This document shows, piece by piece, positions 18,654 through 27,572 of a stretch of 27,572 nucleotides of DNA (its first letter is position 1; every line of letters starts with the position of its first letter). Source of the DNA: Pilasporangium apinafurcum (taxonomy: Eukaryota > Oomycota > Peronosporomycetes > Pythiales > Pythiaceae); assembly GCA_001600495.1 (NCBI GenBank), contig BCKE01000049.1, positions 30,527 through 58,098 on the forward strand, given 5' to 3'. Under the pieces are notes generated by a model. That model worked only from the letters and a program-made list of their open reading frames with translations, made no database searches and was not told the origin of the DNA. The position numbers were made by a program, and so were the translations under genes.

Positions 18654-20504
18654 ATGAAGCTCTCGACGCTGCTGTTGCTTGCAGGGGCTGCGGTGCTGAC
18701 GGCCCTTCCTCATTCACCGACAGTCGCTGCTTCGCATCATAACCATAAGGAGAAGAAGAAAGAAAGTAGTGACACGAAGTTGCGAAGTCCCTTCCAAGTC
18801 GTTGATCTTCCTGGATTAGACAGTAAAGACGTCGCATTCGACCATTTCGCAGGACAAATCCATCTCCCTACTGACACCAACGAAAAGTAAGTTAAAATAA
18901 CTCTTCTCTCTCTCTCTCTCTCGTCTATAACTTGATATGTACTTATCATTGTGTATATCTGCAGACTCTTTTACTGGTACGCAGAATCTCAATCAGACCC
19001 TGCAAACGACCCGATCGTGTTGTGGCTAAACGGCGGGCCAGGCTGCTCATCCATCAATGGCTTTTTCACCGAAAATGGCCCTTTTGTCGTACAACCAGAC
19101 CTCACTGTCGAGATCAATCCATACGGCTGGAACCGCAAGGCCAACATCGTGTGGGTTGACTCACCCTCAGGCGTCGGATTCAGCGCCCCACTGCAGGATG
19201 CCTCGTACTACAACGACGATATTACGTCAGATCGACTGCACACGTTCCTTAGACTCTTCTTTGATCAATACCCGGAGCTACAGAATCGTGATTTCTACAT
19301 CACTGGCGAGAGTTACGCGGGTATTTACATCCCGTACTTGGTCGATCGGCTCGTGGAAAACCCTATTGAAGGTGTGAACTTGAAAGGCTTTGCAATCGGT
19401 AACCCACTTACGGATGTCGAGATCGATGGCAATGCCTATATGGACTATTATTTCAGCCACGCGCTGATCTCGCGGCAAAATTACCACAAGATGCTCGAGT
19501 ATTGCGCTGATGAGATCGCACAGTGTATGTTTGTGTCAACGAATTGCACGGACATATGCCAACAGGCCGTGAACGAGGCGCACGTTGCGGCAGATGTCGA
19601 TGATTTCAACCATTACTACATCTACGGCGACGTCTGCATGATCAAGAACAGCCAGCGTAGCGCGTTGCATGTGCATCACCACCCAGTTAAGAACTTGCGC
19701 ATAACCCATCGCGGTGAAGTTGGTCCCTGCGCTGATACCTACACCGACACCTACTTGAATTTGCCAGCCGTCCAGATAGCACTCCACGTCGAAGGTGCAC
19801 CTGTGGAATGGACAGATTGTAACCATTTTATCTCACGCAACTTCCCCAAGTGCCTGTCTGCACTTCCTAAATACCGTAACATCCTTGGTAGGGGTCTAAA
19901 GGCTTTGATTTATTCGGGTGACGCCGATTCTGTCGTCAATTTTATCGGTACCGAGCGGTGGATCACCGACGACGGCTTGAACTTGAATGAAACGCGTGGC
20001 TGGCGAGCTTGGATCGGCCCGGACAAGCAAATCGCTGGGTATGTACAGGAATACGATGGACTGACATTCAAGACTGTGAAAGGAGCAGGGCATATGGTGC
20101 CAGCAGTGCGTCCACTACATGGGCTTAATCTATTTGAGTGCTTTATATATGGCGATGAGGTATGCGCAACCTTCAAGTACCCATTTGATCCATTTGAGAT
20201 TGAAGCCGGTGATTCTGACGACGAGTATGAAGTTGAGAGTGGCACTGAAGACTCAAGTGATGCTGCTGCTGAGAAGGAAGAGAAGTTGGACGAGCATGAA
20301 GACAAGGAAGTGCTGTCGCTGGCACGAATCGCTTTATCTGTGACCCAGAACTCATCGTCCACATCTTTCTACTACGTTGGTGGCATTGTAGTGGCGCTTA
20401 TGTGTGGAATCTACGCGCACAAAGCAGTTCGTCAAGCGCGTCGCCGCCGCCAGTACACACAGTACCCCAATGAAGAGCGACTGCCTTTAGCATCCAGCAC
20501 TTGA
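18654..20504 (+). CDS. Membrane-anchored serine carboxypeptidase (S10), array copy 3, divergent
   Basis: Exons are 18654-18886 and 18965-20504, with one GT-AG intron of 78 nt that contains a CT repeat; the product is 590 residues. A signal peptide covers about residues 1-26, followed by a charged insert (HHNHKEKKKESSDTK). Motifs are [14 protein letters not shown] with Ser 194, SGDAD with Asp 399 (397) and GAGHMVP with His 454, so the triad is complete. After the catalytic domain comes a long acidic stretch (about residues 500-545, DSDDEYEVESGTEDSSDAAA and on), a helix near 550-570, and a tail with RQARRRRQYTQYPNEERLPL. The single intron falls just before LFYWY, where copies 1 and 2 have none, and the three introns of copies 1 and 2 are absent. 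This suggests loss of the shared introns, perhaps through a reverse-transcribed copy, plus gain of a new one (inference). Confidence 0.92.
18906..18922 (+). repeat. CT dinucleotide repeat inside the intron of carboxypeptidase copy 3
   Basis: A run of about eight ct units lies shortly after the donor site and well before the acceptor tgcag at 18960-18964. Confidence 0.7.
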
Positions 20505-20709
20505 AAGAGTACCGTGTTTGGCAGCACATGCAATTGATTCGAAGATATCGAGATGGAAATTTACTTTCAATTAGTCACATCTTAAGGCTATAAGTTAGAT
20601 GGACAAAGGCGCAATAATCTCGCAAAATTTCAAATTAGTCCTTGCAGACTGATAGACATCTTTTTTGGTTTTATCTTCTCTTTTTACTTCACTATTTCAT
20701 ACTGTGAAA

Positions 20710-20880
20710 TCAAATGTGGATTTGGCCAATCGCTCGCTTCTCATCTAAAGCATTTCGACACGCGAATACAAAGTGTGCGATTTTCTTTACCATCTCGTGC
20801 GCGGTGATGTAACCCATCTCAGTGTTCACATCGATGACGATGACTGTCTTGCCCGCCCGCGACGAAATGTGTGTGATGTC
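20710..20880 (-). pseudogene. Orphan last-exon-like coding fragment, family not recognised
   Basis: Minus-strand 20880-20710 reads 56 residues without a stop and ends with TGA: DITHISSRAGKTVIVIDVNT, then EMGYITAHEMVKKIAHF and CRNALDEKRA. It is preceded by a good acceptor (cattag). The composition looks like a conserved soluble protein, but no fitting upstream exon, start codon or donor is seen up to 21200. I do not recognise the family. Most likely it is the cut-off 3' end of a gene; the other option is a last exon with a distant upstream exon. Confidence 0.4.
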
Positions 20881-21202
20881 CTAATGTTCCAGAAGCAGTT
20901 TCCGTGTTAATGTCATAGTTAATGTTGGGTTTTCGCTGAATTGTGGGATTAAAGGTAGCAGAAATGGTCAATCGTGTGTTCAGCGTGTTGTTTGTTTTCT
21001 TGCTCGATCTACTCGATTCTTCATGCAAAAGTAGTCATGGCTACATTCTCCCTATATTGATGTTTTGTATCTATTGGTGCATAATTTGTTTTATTTTGGG
21101 AAGCTTTTTACCCAAAATAAAAAAAATGACATGCCAGTTCTGTCGAGTTATTACAGGTTGCAGTGAGAATGTCATCTTTTTTATCCAGAAAAATATATAG
21201 CC
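20881..21202. other. Intergenic stretch before the transposase remnant
   Basis: No gene recognised. It contains the inverted repeat at 21089-21122 and a weaker pair, atgacat near 21126-21132 and atgtcat near 21169-21175. Confidence 0.4.
21089..21122. repeat. Perfect 12-bp inverted repeat
   Basis: ttttattttggg at 21089-21100 pairs fully with cccaaaataaaa at 21111-21122 across a 10-nt spacer. It lies about 80 nt upstream of the transposase remnant and could be a transposon end structure or a terminator-like hairpin. No matching copy was found downstream of the remnant. Confidence 0.6.
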
Positions 21203-21900
21203 ATGAAATCAATTGTTGAACGACAAATTTGCTTTCATCTTCAGACCCAAGGATTCACCCTCATCAAGATAGCTGAGATTCTTGATATAAGCAAATGAAC
21301 CGTTCAACATTGGCTCAGTGGTGTTAAGTTTGCAGCACAACCTCTCAATCGATCTCACCTGCGAAAATTGAATGACAACCAGCGCAACCAACTCGTCAAT
21401 TTTTTTCTCAATTGTAATACAAGCACACTTGCTGACGGAGTTGTTTTCGTGAAAAATACGTATGACATTGATGTCTCTCTACGAACAGTCCAGCGCATCT
21501 TGCTAGAACATAAAATCACGTACAAAAAGGCTTCCGTTGCTTATCAAGAAGCCTGTAGCACACAACAACGCCATTTTTTGTCATCATTGTCCAAACATAC
21601 AGGGAAAAAGTGGATAGCATTGGATGAAGCAGCATTCTTTCTCAATCACAGCCGAAAGTATGCATGAAGTGTGAAGGATTAGATAACTATTGTGAGAAAA
21701 CCAGGAAGACGAGGAAATTTACATTTGTTGATCTTAGCAACATCACCCGACGGCGTTGATTGATGCTTGTTTTCAGGAAGTGTGAACTTGGTAAGTAAGA
21801 AGTTGTTACCCGTACAGACGTGACCACAGAAGAAAAGCCAGACAATGCTGTTGGTAGTAATTATGATATAACTGGAATCTCTAGCGCAAGTTAATTAGCT
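21203..21900 (+). mobile_element. Decayed IS630/Tc1-mariner superfamily transposase
   Basis: From ATG 21203 one frame reads a helix-turn-helix (FTLIKIAEILDISK, then TGA at a likely Trp codon, TVQHWLSG), a second helical domain (VSLRTVQRILLEHKITYKKA) and the first acidic catalytic motif, ALDEAAF. The frame then continues past further stops: RKYA, TGA where Trp is expected, SVKD, TAG, ITIVRKPGRRGNLHLLILA, SPDGVD, TGA. This order is that of DDE transposases of the IS630/Tc1/mariner superfamily (DDE_3 type). The end is unclear after about 21850, where LLPVQT may match the segment before the second catalytic Asp. At least four in-frame stops rule out activity. Terminal inverted repeats could not be fixed with confidence. 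Confidence 0.75.
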
Positions 21901-22231
21901 TGCAGGATGTAGAAAGAATAACAAGTGTCCACGAGTGCCCACAGGGAGGCTCGTCCCTCTTTTAGGATAACCATACGTTATGGCATTGGAACAAACCCCG
22001 AAAGCAAATGTGAGGGAACATCTTAGGATTTTTTAGGGTGACATTTTCGATGCCTTTGGTAATAATTACTGTGAGAAGTAAAAATAGAAAGGAGAAACAA
22101 AACAGCTACGTTAACATCAATCGAACGCGTGTGGCCGACGCTTCGTTGCACCAAGAGTGTACCTACCATCTCCTCTTGCTGGGCATCAACAACAACTGTG
22201 CTGTGGTGAAGCGACAGAAGCGAGAAGCAGC
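21901..22231. other. Upstream region of the first multipass membrane protein gene
   Basis: It may contain the distal end of the transposon remnant. No gene and no clear initiator motif is seen. The in-frame extension of the next gene upstream to 22157 begins with GTG, not ATG. Confidence 0.4.
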
Positions 22232-24445
22232 ATGTTAAAGCGAAATGCGGAAGCAGATTACAAAGTCACAGACGATGACATGAACCAAGTGGCAGAAAAC
22301 AGCGATCACGAGAATATTAGCGCGACTCAAAGCAAGGGAAAAGAAGACAATCACACAAACAGTGAACAACTTCTCGCCCAAAAACCATCCTCATCTGATC
22401 CGACGCATTCGGCTAACCTGCCTGCCACGCATAAAATGAAAAAAGACATCATCTACACTAGCAGACACCATGAAAAGCTAACATCCCGACAGATCTTTTC
22501 GCTCGTGAGGCGACTGCTTACATTTATCGCGGCGCTGATTTATGTACAAACAAGCATCACAGCCTGCATTGATGCATTCGGTCTGTTGAATGGGCACACC
22601 GATGCGATTTCCGAAGCGTCGACTACATACAACTCAAGATTGATCGCTGCATACGCCGGCAACACCACTATCCGCCAGAGTCCTCTGGTGATGAATGTAC
22701 TGAATGGTGATACGAGCCCACGAAACGGTACACTCTACCTGGAAGAAGCCTCTACCTCCTTCACAACCTGCTCCGGCATCGAATTACCGGAACGGATCTA
22801 CGACGATGAGTTTCAGCGCGATATCTACGCATATTTGGTGCAACACACGGCCTACAATATCACACTTTTGAGTACCGTTGAGCTAATTGCGCCAATTGTC
22901 GACTGTACATTCACTTCGATCGTAGTGGGAGACTTGACGGCGATCCGCTTCTTTTACCTCGTGCGCATGCAAAACGACAACGATGACGTCTACTTCCTCA
23001 CGATGTCCATGTCAGTGCAAGACTACTACATACCCAGCCAGGGTGCGCATGGTTCAGCGGGAGTCTCGGCTGTCATCTTCATCAATGACTTGCAGGCTTC
23101 CAAAGTCGATCGTTACTTCGTCTTGGCGCTTGGATATCCGTACGAGTTACCAAGTTTCCAAGTGTATACGTTACTAAACACCACGGATGACTACATGTGG
23201 CAGCTTCAGAGCATTCCAACAGATCCGTCCACAGAGAATCCAAAAGTCGTATTAACTGCATGCCGCATTGGTTTCTATATCTCAGTCGAGGAGGAACAAT
23301 CTAATAGCTCGAATCAGCTCTGGACACTCCTTAAAGCCCCACTCGAGGTATTATCCACGTGGCAATGGCTTGGCCAGCCCAAACTCAGGGATTCCTGGGC
23401 GTGGGTGCACTGGGTCCACGCCTGGTTCGCGCTCGACCTCGTGTTTCACCTGCTTTTACTAGCTCTGATTGTCTACCGCAAGTTTCAAAACAATGATTTA
23501 TGGATCGGTGACGCATTTGTATCTGTGTCTCGCACACTGTGGGTACGCAGTGCGATCGTACTCATCACGTGGCGAGTTGACGGGTACTGGGCGTTGATGG
23601 AGTTTTGCCTCGCCGATGCAAGTACCATTTCGCAGATTCAGAACATTCACATGCAACAAAGCATTATGCGTGCCGATCTGATGGCCATCTACTTGAGCAT
23701 CGCTGGTCTACTCGGCCAGCTACTTCGCGATCGTGTCGACCCAGCGCTAGCCATGGCGCTTTTCTTTTTCGGTTACGATCTGCGCACCGCTATCCGCTCG
23801 ATGTTTCCCGCGCTAGTTAAGATTATGACAGACGCGTCCCTGGCCGACTACACCCTCTCCATGACCGCGTTCGATGAAGAAGTGTATGTGATTTCACCAC
23901 TACGCGTCTGGTCCATCCACGAACTCGAATCAATCAACTGGACACTCATCGCCGCCACGCTCTTCCCACTGATGTTCACATTTTTGTTTGTCATTCTTTA
24001 TGCGATGATCCGTAAAACGTATAGGATCTGTTACCCTGAAAAGCTGGTGGTGCAGAAACTGACGGGTTTCTCTGAGGATGAAGCCAAATTACAGGAGCAA
24101 CGCATGTGTCTGACGCGCTTTGAACTTGCCACGGGGGCTGCCTTGCAGACTCGTTACGGTCTCGTGGCTGACTACGATAACGCGCTGTTCATCAAAGGCA
24201 CGAAATTCGCGTCAGCCGACGGTGTGTTCAGTAATGGTTTTGTAGTCGCCAACAAGAAATTCCTACTTCCTGCGAAAGAAATCCTGACGATTTGGTTGAT
24301 GAAACTCACGAGAATGCGGTTTAAGAACGTCTACATGTTTGAGATCGAGAACGGCAACACCGTCAAGCAAACTGCGCGGCTCGTATATCCGGAACTTATT
24401 TCCTACTACGATTTAGCCCATACAGATATTGATGCTCTCACATAA
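22232..24445 (+). CDS. Multipass membrane protein, unrecognised oomycete-type family, copy 1
   Basis: One exon encodes 737 residues. The first 85 or so residues are polar and poorly conserved with copy 2. A helix at about 92-115 (ends in YVQTSITAC) is followed by a large soluble region to about 385 with Asn-glycosylation sites and the shared strings TSPRNGTLYL and ELIAPIVDC, probably outside or lumenal. Then come clustered helices at about 390-414, 428-453, 477-500, a short one near 505-520, and 567-593. The C-terminal domain of about 140 residues contains FELATGAALQTRYGLVADYD, KFASADGVFSNGF, NKKFLLP and TARLVYPEL, and is the best-conserved part between the copies. I cannot name a function. 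The layout of outer domain, helices and conserved inner domain would suit a receptor or channel-like protein (inference). Confidence 0.88.
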   Translation: MLKRNAEADYKVTDDDMNQVAENSDHENISATQSKGKEDNHTNSEQLLAQKPSSSDPTHSANLPATHKMKKDIIYTSRHHEKLTSRQIFSLVRRLLTFIAALIYVQTSITACIDAFGLLNGHTDAISEASTTYNSRLIAAYAGNTTIRQSPLVMNVLNGDTSPRNGTLYLEEASTSFTTCSGIELPERIYDDEFQRDIYAYLVQHTAYNITLLSTVELIAPIVDCTFTSIVVGDLTAIRFFYLVRMQNDNDDVYFLTMSMSVQDYYIPSQGAHGSAGVSAVIFINDLQASKVDRYFVLALGYPYELPSFQVYTLLNTTDDYMWQLQSIPTDPSTENPKVVLTACRIGFYISVEEEQSNSSNQLWTLLKAPLEVLSTWQWLGQPKLRDSWAWVHWVHAWFALDLVFHLLLLALIVYRKFQNNDLWIGDAFVSVSRTLWVRSAIVLITWRVDGYWALMEFCLADASTISQIQNIHMQQSIMRADLMAIYLSIAGLLGQLLRDRVDPALAMALFFFGYDLRTAIRSMFPALVKIMTDASLADYTLSMTAFDEEVYVISPLRVWSIHELESINWTLIAATLFPLMFTFLFVILYAMIRKTYRICYPEKLVVQKLTGFSEDEAKLQEQRMCLTRFELATGAALQTRYGLVADYDNALFIKGTKFASADGVFSNGFVVANKKFLLPAKEILTIWLMKLTRMRFKNVYMFEIENGNTVKQTARLVYPELISYYDLAHTDIDALT

Positions 24446-24552
24446 GACCGATTGCTATTCATCATTTATAAATTTTGTGTATGAAGCTGGGGAACAGTGG
24501 TTACCGTCGAATTGCTCTTTCTCTCTATTATCTACAAACAGGCTCTTGTTAC
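24446..24552. other. Short spacer between tail-to-tail paralogs
   Basis: The two stop codons are only 107 nt apart, so the 3' untranslated regions of the convergent genes may overlap. No inverted repeat of note. Confidence 0.5.
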
Positions 24553-26736
24553 TTATGACAAAATGGCGACATTTAACGACATAAGGTCCTTGAACGTGAG
24601 CAGCTCCGGGTAAACCAACCGCGCCGTCTGTTGCACCGTGAAACCATCGATTTCAAACATGTAGACATCCCGGAAGCGCACGCGTGTAAGTTTCATGAGC
24701 CAAATCACCACGAGTTCGTCTACAGGCACCAGAAATTTTTTATTGGCAATCACAAACCCATTGCAGTAGACACCATCGGCCGATGCAAACTTCATTCCTT
24801 TGATGAACAAACAGTTATCGTAATTGGCGACCAACCCGAACCGGTTCTCGAGCGCAGCGCCCGTGGCGATTTCAAAGAGCGTTAGCGCACTTTTCTTGAC
24901 AAGTAGTGTATCTTCGTCAACAGAGGTCGATGTGGTGACCTTTTGGCTGCCAATAACAAGCGGATCTGGGTGGTATCGCCGGTAGAGTTTCCGTAAAAGC
25001 GCATAAAGAATCACCAACAGGAACGACGAGATGAATGGGAACAACATGGCCGCGAGCAGCGTTGAATCGATGGAGGTTAGCTCGTGGATTGACCAAATGC
25101 GCAATGGTGTAATGGCCTTCACCAAATCGTTTGACTTTGACATGCTGAGACTGTAGTCTTTTTCGGCCGCATCGATCATGTAATCAACCAACCTGGGCCA
25201 GAGAGACCGAATTCTGAACCGCGCGTTAAATGTTAAGTTGAAGAATATTATGGTAAGACCCGGATCCAAGCGTTCTCTCAGGAAATGGCCCAACACACCA
25301 GCGACGCTAAAGTAGAGCGACATCAAATCTGCCCGCATGATGCTTTCATACACGAAAATGGATTGGACGCTCGCCGTTTTGTTAGCATCGTACAAGCAAA
25401 ACTCCTTCAGGGCCCAGAGATCGTCCATGTACCACGACCATAGCACGATCAATCCACGCAGCCAGAGCGTGCGCGAGGCGGCACCGAAGGCATCGCCGAT
25501 CCAGTATTTTCCTGCCACAAAGTTTTGATGGATGATCCTACTCAAGATCACCAACTGGATGCACAACTGGAGCGCAAAGATGGCGTGCAACCAATGCACC
25601 CACGCCGTAGCATCATGCAATACTGGCTTCCCCTTCCATTCCCAGCGCGTTAGTACCGTCAACGGGTCGTTTGAGAGCACCCACAGCATATTGGACAAGT
25701 TCGACTTGTAAGCATCGGAAGTATGGTATATGCCGAGCCGACAGGACGTTAATGTGAATTTCGGGGCTTCTTTGGTTTTATCGAGCGGGATGCTTCGCAG
25801 TTGCCAGATGTAGTCAGACGTCATACCTAACAATTCAAATACGCGAAAATTGAGTTGTTTGTATGGATACCCGAGTGACAGCACGAAATGATGGTCGACC
25901 GTCTCTGCCTGCAGGTCGTTGATCAGTGCGACGGTGGCGACAGCTGCTGTACCAAATGTGTTTTGCTTAGTCACGCGGTAGTCCTGCACCGATAGGCCCA
26001 TTGCCAAAATGGAAACATCGTCAGACGCAGTGGTGGATCGAACGAGGAAAAAGAATCGCACAGCCGTCTCATCACCATTAGCGATTGATGAGAACGAACA
26101 ATCAACAATAGGAGCGATCAGCTCCATAGACGAAAGAAACGTGAGGTTGTAGGCTGCGCCTTCCACAAGTGATGCATACGTGTCTCGCTGGAAGCTGTCT
26201 GAGTAGATTCGGTCAGGTAACTCTATGTTGCCACAGTCGGTGAATGAGAAAGAGTTGTCGGATTCTACCGATGTTTCATGGAGGTACAACGTGCCATTTC
26301 TTGGGCTGGTTTCATCATTAAGCATATTGACTAACAATGGGCTGTCACGGATGGTGGTTGTACCGGCATATTTCGCGACCAGCAAAGATTCATACGGCGC
26401 GATGGGATTGGTAAGATCGTGTTCAAAGCCGTACAACACGTAATAAGCATTGATACACGCAGTAATGGAGATTTGGACGTAAACGATTGTTGCACCGAAG
26501 ATGATGAGCCGTCGAATCAGATGAATGACTTGCTTCATTGCGTTTATTTTTGTATATTTTGGTGTGGAGATGGACTGCTTTCGATTTAAATTTTGCGTCG
26601 CCGTAGCTGCATTTTTGATTAATTGAATGCCTGAACGACGCGATTGTTGTGCAGTACTCTTGGAGTCAATGGTGGGGGCATCGCTATTGTCTTTGGTGTC
26701 TGCCTTCACGTAAACCTTGAGGCTTTTTGCAGCCAT
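24553..26736 (-). CDS. Multipass membrane protein, unrecognised oomycete-type family, copy 2
   Basis: One exon encodes 727 residues on the minus strand. The ATG at 26736 has a strong context (gaagaaATGGC); the longer open frame begins with GTG. The same plan as copy 1 is seen: polar N-terminus, helix at about 75-100 (YVQISITACINAYY), outer region with TSPRNGTLYL and ELIAPIVDC, helices in the second half ending with one near 555-580, then the conserved C-terminal domain with FEIATGAALENRFGLVANYD, KFASADGVYCNGF, NKKFLVP and TARLVYPEL. Copy 2 is inverted relative to copy 1 and lies tail to tail with it. Both lack introns, while most neighbours have them. Function not known. Confidence 0.88.
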   Translation of the reverse strand: MAAKSLKVYVKADTKDNSDAPTIDSKSTAQQSRRSGIQLIKNAATATQNLNRKQSISTPKYTKINAMKQVIHLIRRLIIFGATIVYVQISITACINAYYVLYGFEHDLTNPIAPYESLLVAKYAGTTTIRDSPLLVNMLNDETSPRNGTLYLHETSVESDNSFSFTDCGNIELPDRIYSDSFQRDTYASLVEGAAYNLTFLSSMELIAPIVDCSFSSIANGDETAVRFFFLVRSTTASDDVSILAMGLSVQDYRVTKQNTFGTAAVATVALINDLQAETVDHHFVLSLGYPYKQLNFRVFELLGMTSDYIWQLRSIPLDKTKEAPKFTLTSCRLGIYHTSDAYKSNLSNMLWVLSNDPLTVLTRWEWKGKPVLHDATAWVHWLHAIFALQLCIQLVILSRIIHQNFVAGKYWIGDAFGAASRTLWLRGLIVLWSWYMDDLWALKEFCLYDANKTASVQSIFVYESIMRADLMSLYFSVAGVLGHFLRERLDPGLTIIFFNLTFNARFRIRSLWPRLVDYMIDAAEKDYSLSMSKSNDLVKAITPLRIWSIHELTSIDSTLLAAMLFPFISSFLLVILYALLRKLYRRYHPDPLVIGSQKVTTSTSVDEDTLLVKKSALTLFEIATGAALENRFGLVANYDNCLFIKGMKFASADGVYCNGFVIANKKFLVPVDELVVIWLMKLTRVRFRDVYMFEIDGFTVQQTARLVYPELLTFKDLMSLNVAILS

Positions 26737-26771
26737 TTCTTCCTGCGCGCAAGCTGCGAAATGCACGGCTT

Positions 26772-26778
26772 GGAATGG
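26772..26778 (-). promoter_or_regulatory. Initiator-like motif of membrane protein copy 2
   Basis: CCATTCC on the minus strand fits YCAYTYY and lies about 40 nt before the ATG at 26736, with no other ATG in between. Confidence 0.45.
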
Positions 26779-27507
26779 CTGTATATCCAGTGGCTCCTGT
26801 TGTCACTGTATCTAAATGTTACTCTATTCATGACGAGTCCACCCTTTGCAGCTAAGTTGGGTGGTAAGAATAGTGATGTGGCCCGTTTACTCAGGGTCAA
26901 AAATAAATAAAACGGTAACGTAGATTTGTCGCAACTAAGGTGATCGTCTTCTCGCATCTGTTTACTGAAGCCGTTACCGACTGATCCAGCCGCTTGGACT
27001 TTACCTAATGAATACAGTATTACTCATAGTTATCTACTTTTTTCATTATTATTTTTAAGAAATGGGTAAAATTGGGAGGTTAAATCTTGCAATTACAGCA
27101 ACTAAAAAGTGATTTTGCCAAAGTTCCCATCATTTACCAACGTTAGATATACACCCTCTTTACTAACTCACACTAGATGCACGTACGAGGAAGCGTATGA
27201 AGAGGAAAGAGACTTGCTCTTTTGGAGGAAACTTAGAAACTCAATTATCACATTTAAGAAAGCTATGTAGAAAGTAAAACAATGANTGACTGATGTTCGA
27301 GTGTCCAATTCAAACAGAACCGTAAGCAATGAACTATCGCACGCAGCAGAAGTTCACATCCTACACATAGTAAGAAACCGTACTTCATCAAACCCGTTCG
27401 GGTTTATCCCGTTTTCAGACCTGCTGGGTATGAGATATAATGGAGATCCATTACATACCAACTGTAGCAACCAAAAACCTCGACGCACGAACGGACGCCA
27501 AACTTCA
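26779..27507. other. Intergenic stretch
   Basis: No gene or element recognised on either strand; AT-rich around 27030-27080. One undetermined base (n) lies at 27286. Confidence 0.5.
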
Positions 27508-27514
27508 ACATTCT
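27508..27514 (+). promoter_or_regulatory. Initiator-like motif before the last gene
   Basis: ACATTCT differs from YCAYTYY only at the first base and is followed by ccgattt, like the downstream part of the oomycete core promoter. It lies 14 nt before the ATG at 27528. Confidence 0.3.
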
Positions 27515-27527
27515 CCGATTTCCCACG

Positions 27528-27572
27528 ATGAAGAGAAGAGGTCGTCCACCAGATTTCGATGAGGAAGACTCT
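27528..27572 (+). CDS. Start of a gene cut by the window end
   Basis: ATG at 27528 opens MKRRGRPPDFDEEDS to the last base. RRGRPP resembles an AT-hook core (RGRP), which would suit a nuclear DNA-binding protein, but 15 residues are too few to decide. The call rests on the ATG, the basic-then-acidic composition and the initiator-like motif just upstream. Confidence 0.35.
   Translation, partial: MKRRGRPPDFDEEDS

Noticed and set aside
22157-22231. Upstream extension of membrane protein copy 1
   Set aside because: It begins with GTG; the first ATG in frame is 22232. The same holds for copy 2 beyond 26736.
27301-27531. 76-codon open frame on the plus strand
   Set aside because: No ATG-based start of note, no domain, and it overlaps the initiator-like motif and start of the better-supported frame at 27528.
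1-27572. CRISPR array, rRNA genes or a prokaryotic operon
   Set aside because: No regularly spaced direct repeats, no rRNA-like sequence, and introns in most genes show that this is eukaryotic nuclear DNA.

Overview
The window is nuclear DNA of an oomycete. Three things point there. Genes are dense and carry short GT-AG introns of about 60-100 nt. Several transcription starts sit on the oomycete initiator motif (YCAYTYY) 25-130 nt before the ATG. Lineage-typical proteins are present: a seven-helix receptor fused to a tyrosine-kinase-like (TKL) kinase, a plasmepsin V-like protease, and unnamed oomycete-type membrane proteins. The moderate base composition and many introns would suit a white-rust-like species (Albugo), but this is inference and the species cannot be fixed from the sequence.

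Layout. 1-1090 (minus): 5' part of an ABCB half-transporter, five exons, cut by the window edge. 1364-3330: a graveyard holding a cluster of inverted repeats and two broken Fanzor/TnpB-type nuclease genes pointing away from each other. 3696-6759 (plus): receptor-kinase fusion, three exons. 7278-8927 (plus): membrane-anchored plasmepsin V-like aspartic protease. 9174-10392 (minus): five-exon ZIP11-type zinc transporter, divergent from a small unrecognised gene at 10583-11100 (plus). 11185-12576 (minus): four-exon YchF-type ATPase of bacterial type with a probable mitochondrial presequence. 13477-20504 (plus): tandem array of three membrane-anchored serine carboxypeptidases, the third with a different intron structure. 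20710-21900: an orphan coding fragment (minus) and a decayed IS630/Tc1-mariner transposase (plus). 22232-26736: two paralogous multipass membrane proteins tail to tail. 27528 to the end: the first codons of a new gene.

Several genes belong to the secretory and endomembrane system: the aspartic protease, the carboxypeptidase array, the receptor-kinase, the zinc transporter and the ABC half-transporter. The carboxypeptidases and the aspartic protease share a plan of signal peptide, lumenal or extracellular catalytic domain, one C-terminal helix and a short tail. Nothing shows that these genes are co-regulated. Exon boundaries were worked out by hand from splice signals, reading-frame phase and family resemblance, and have not been tested against transcripts.
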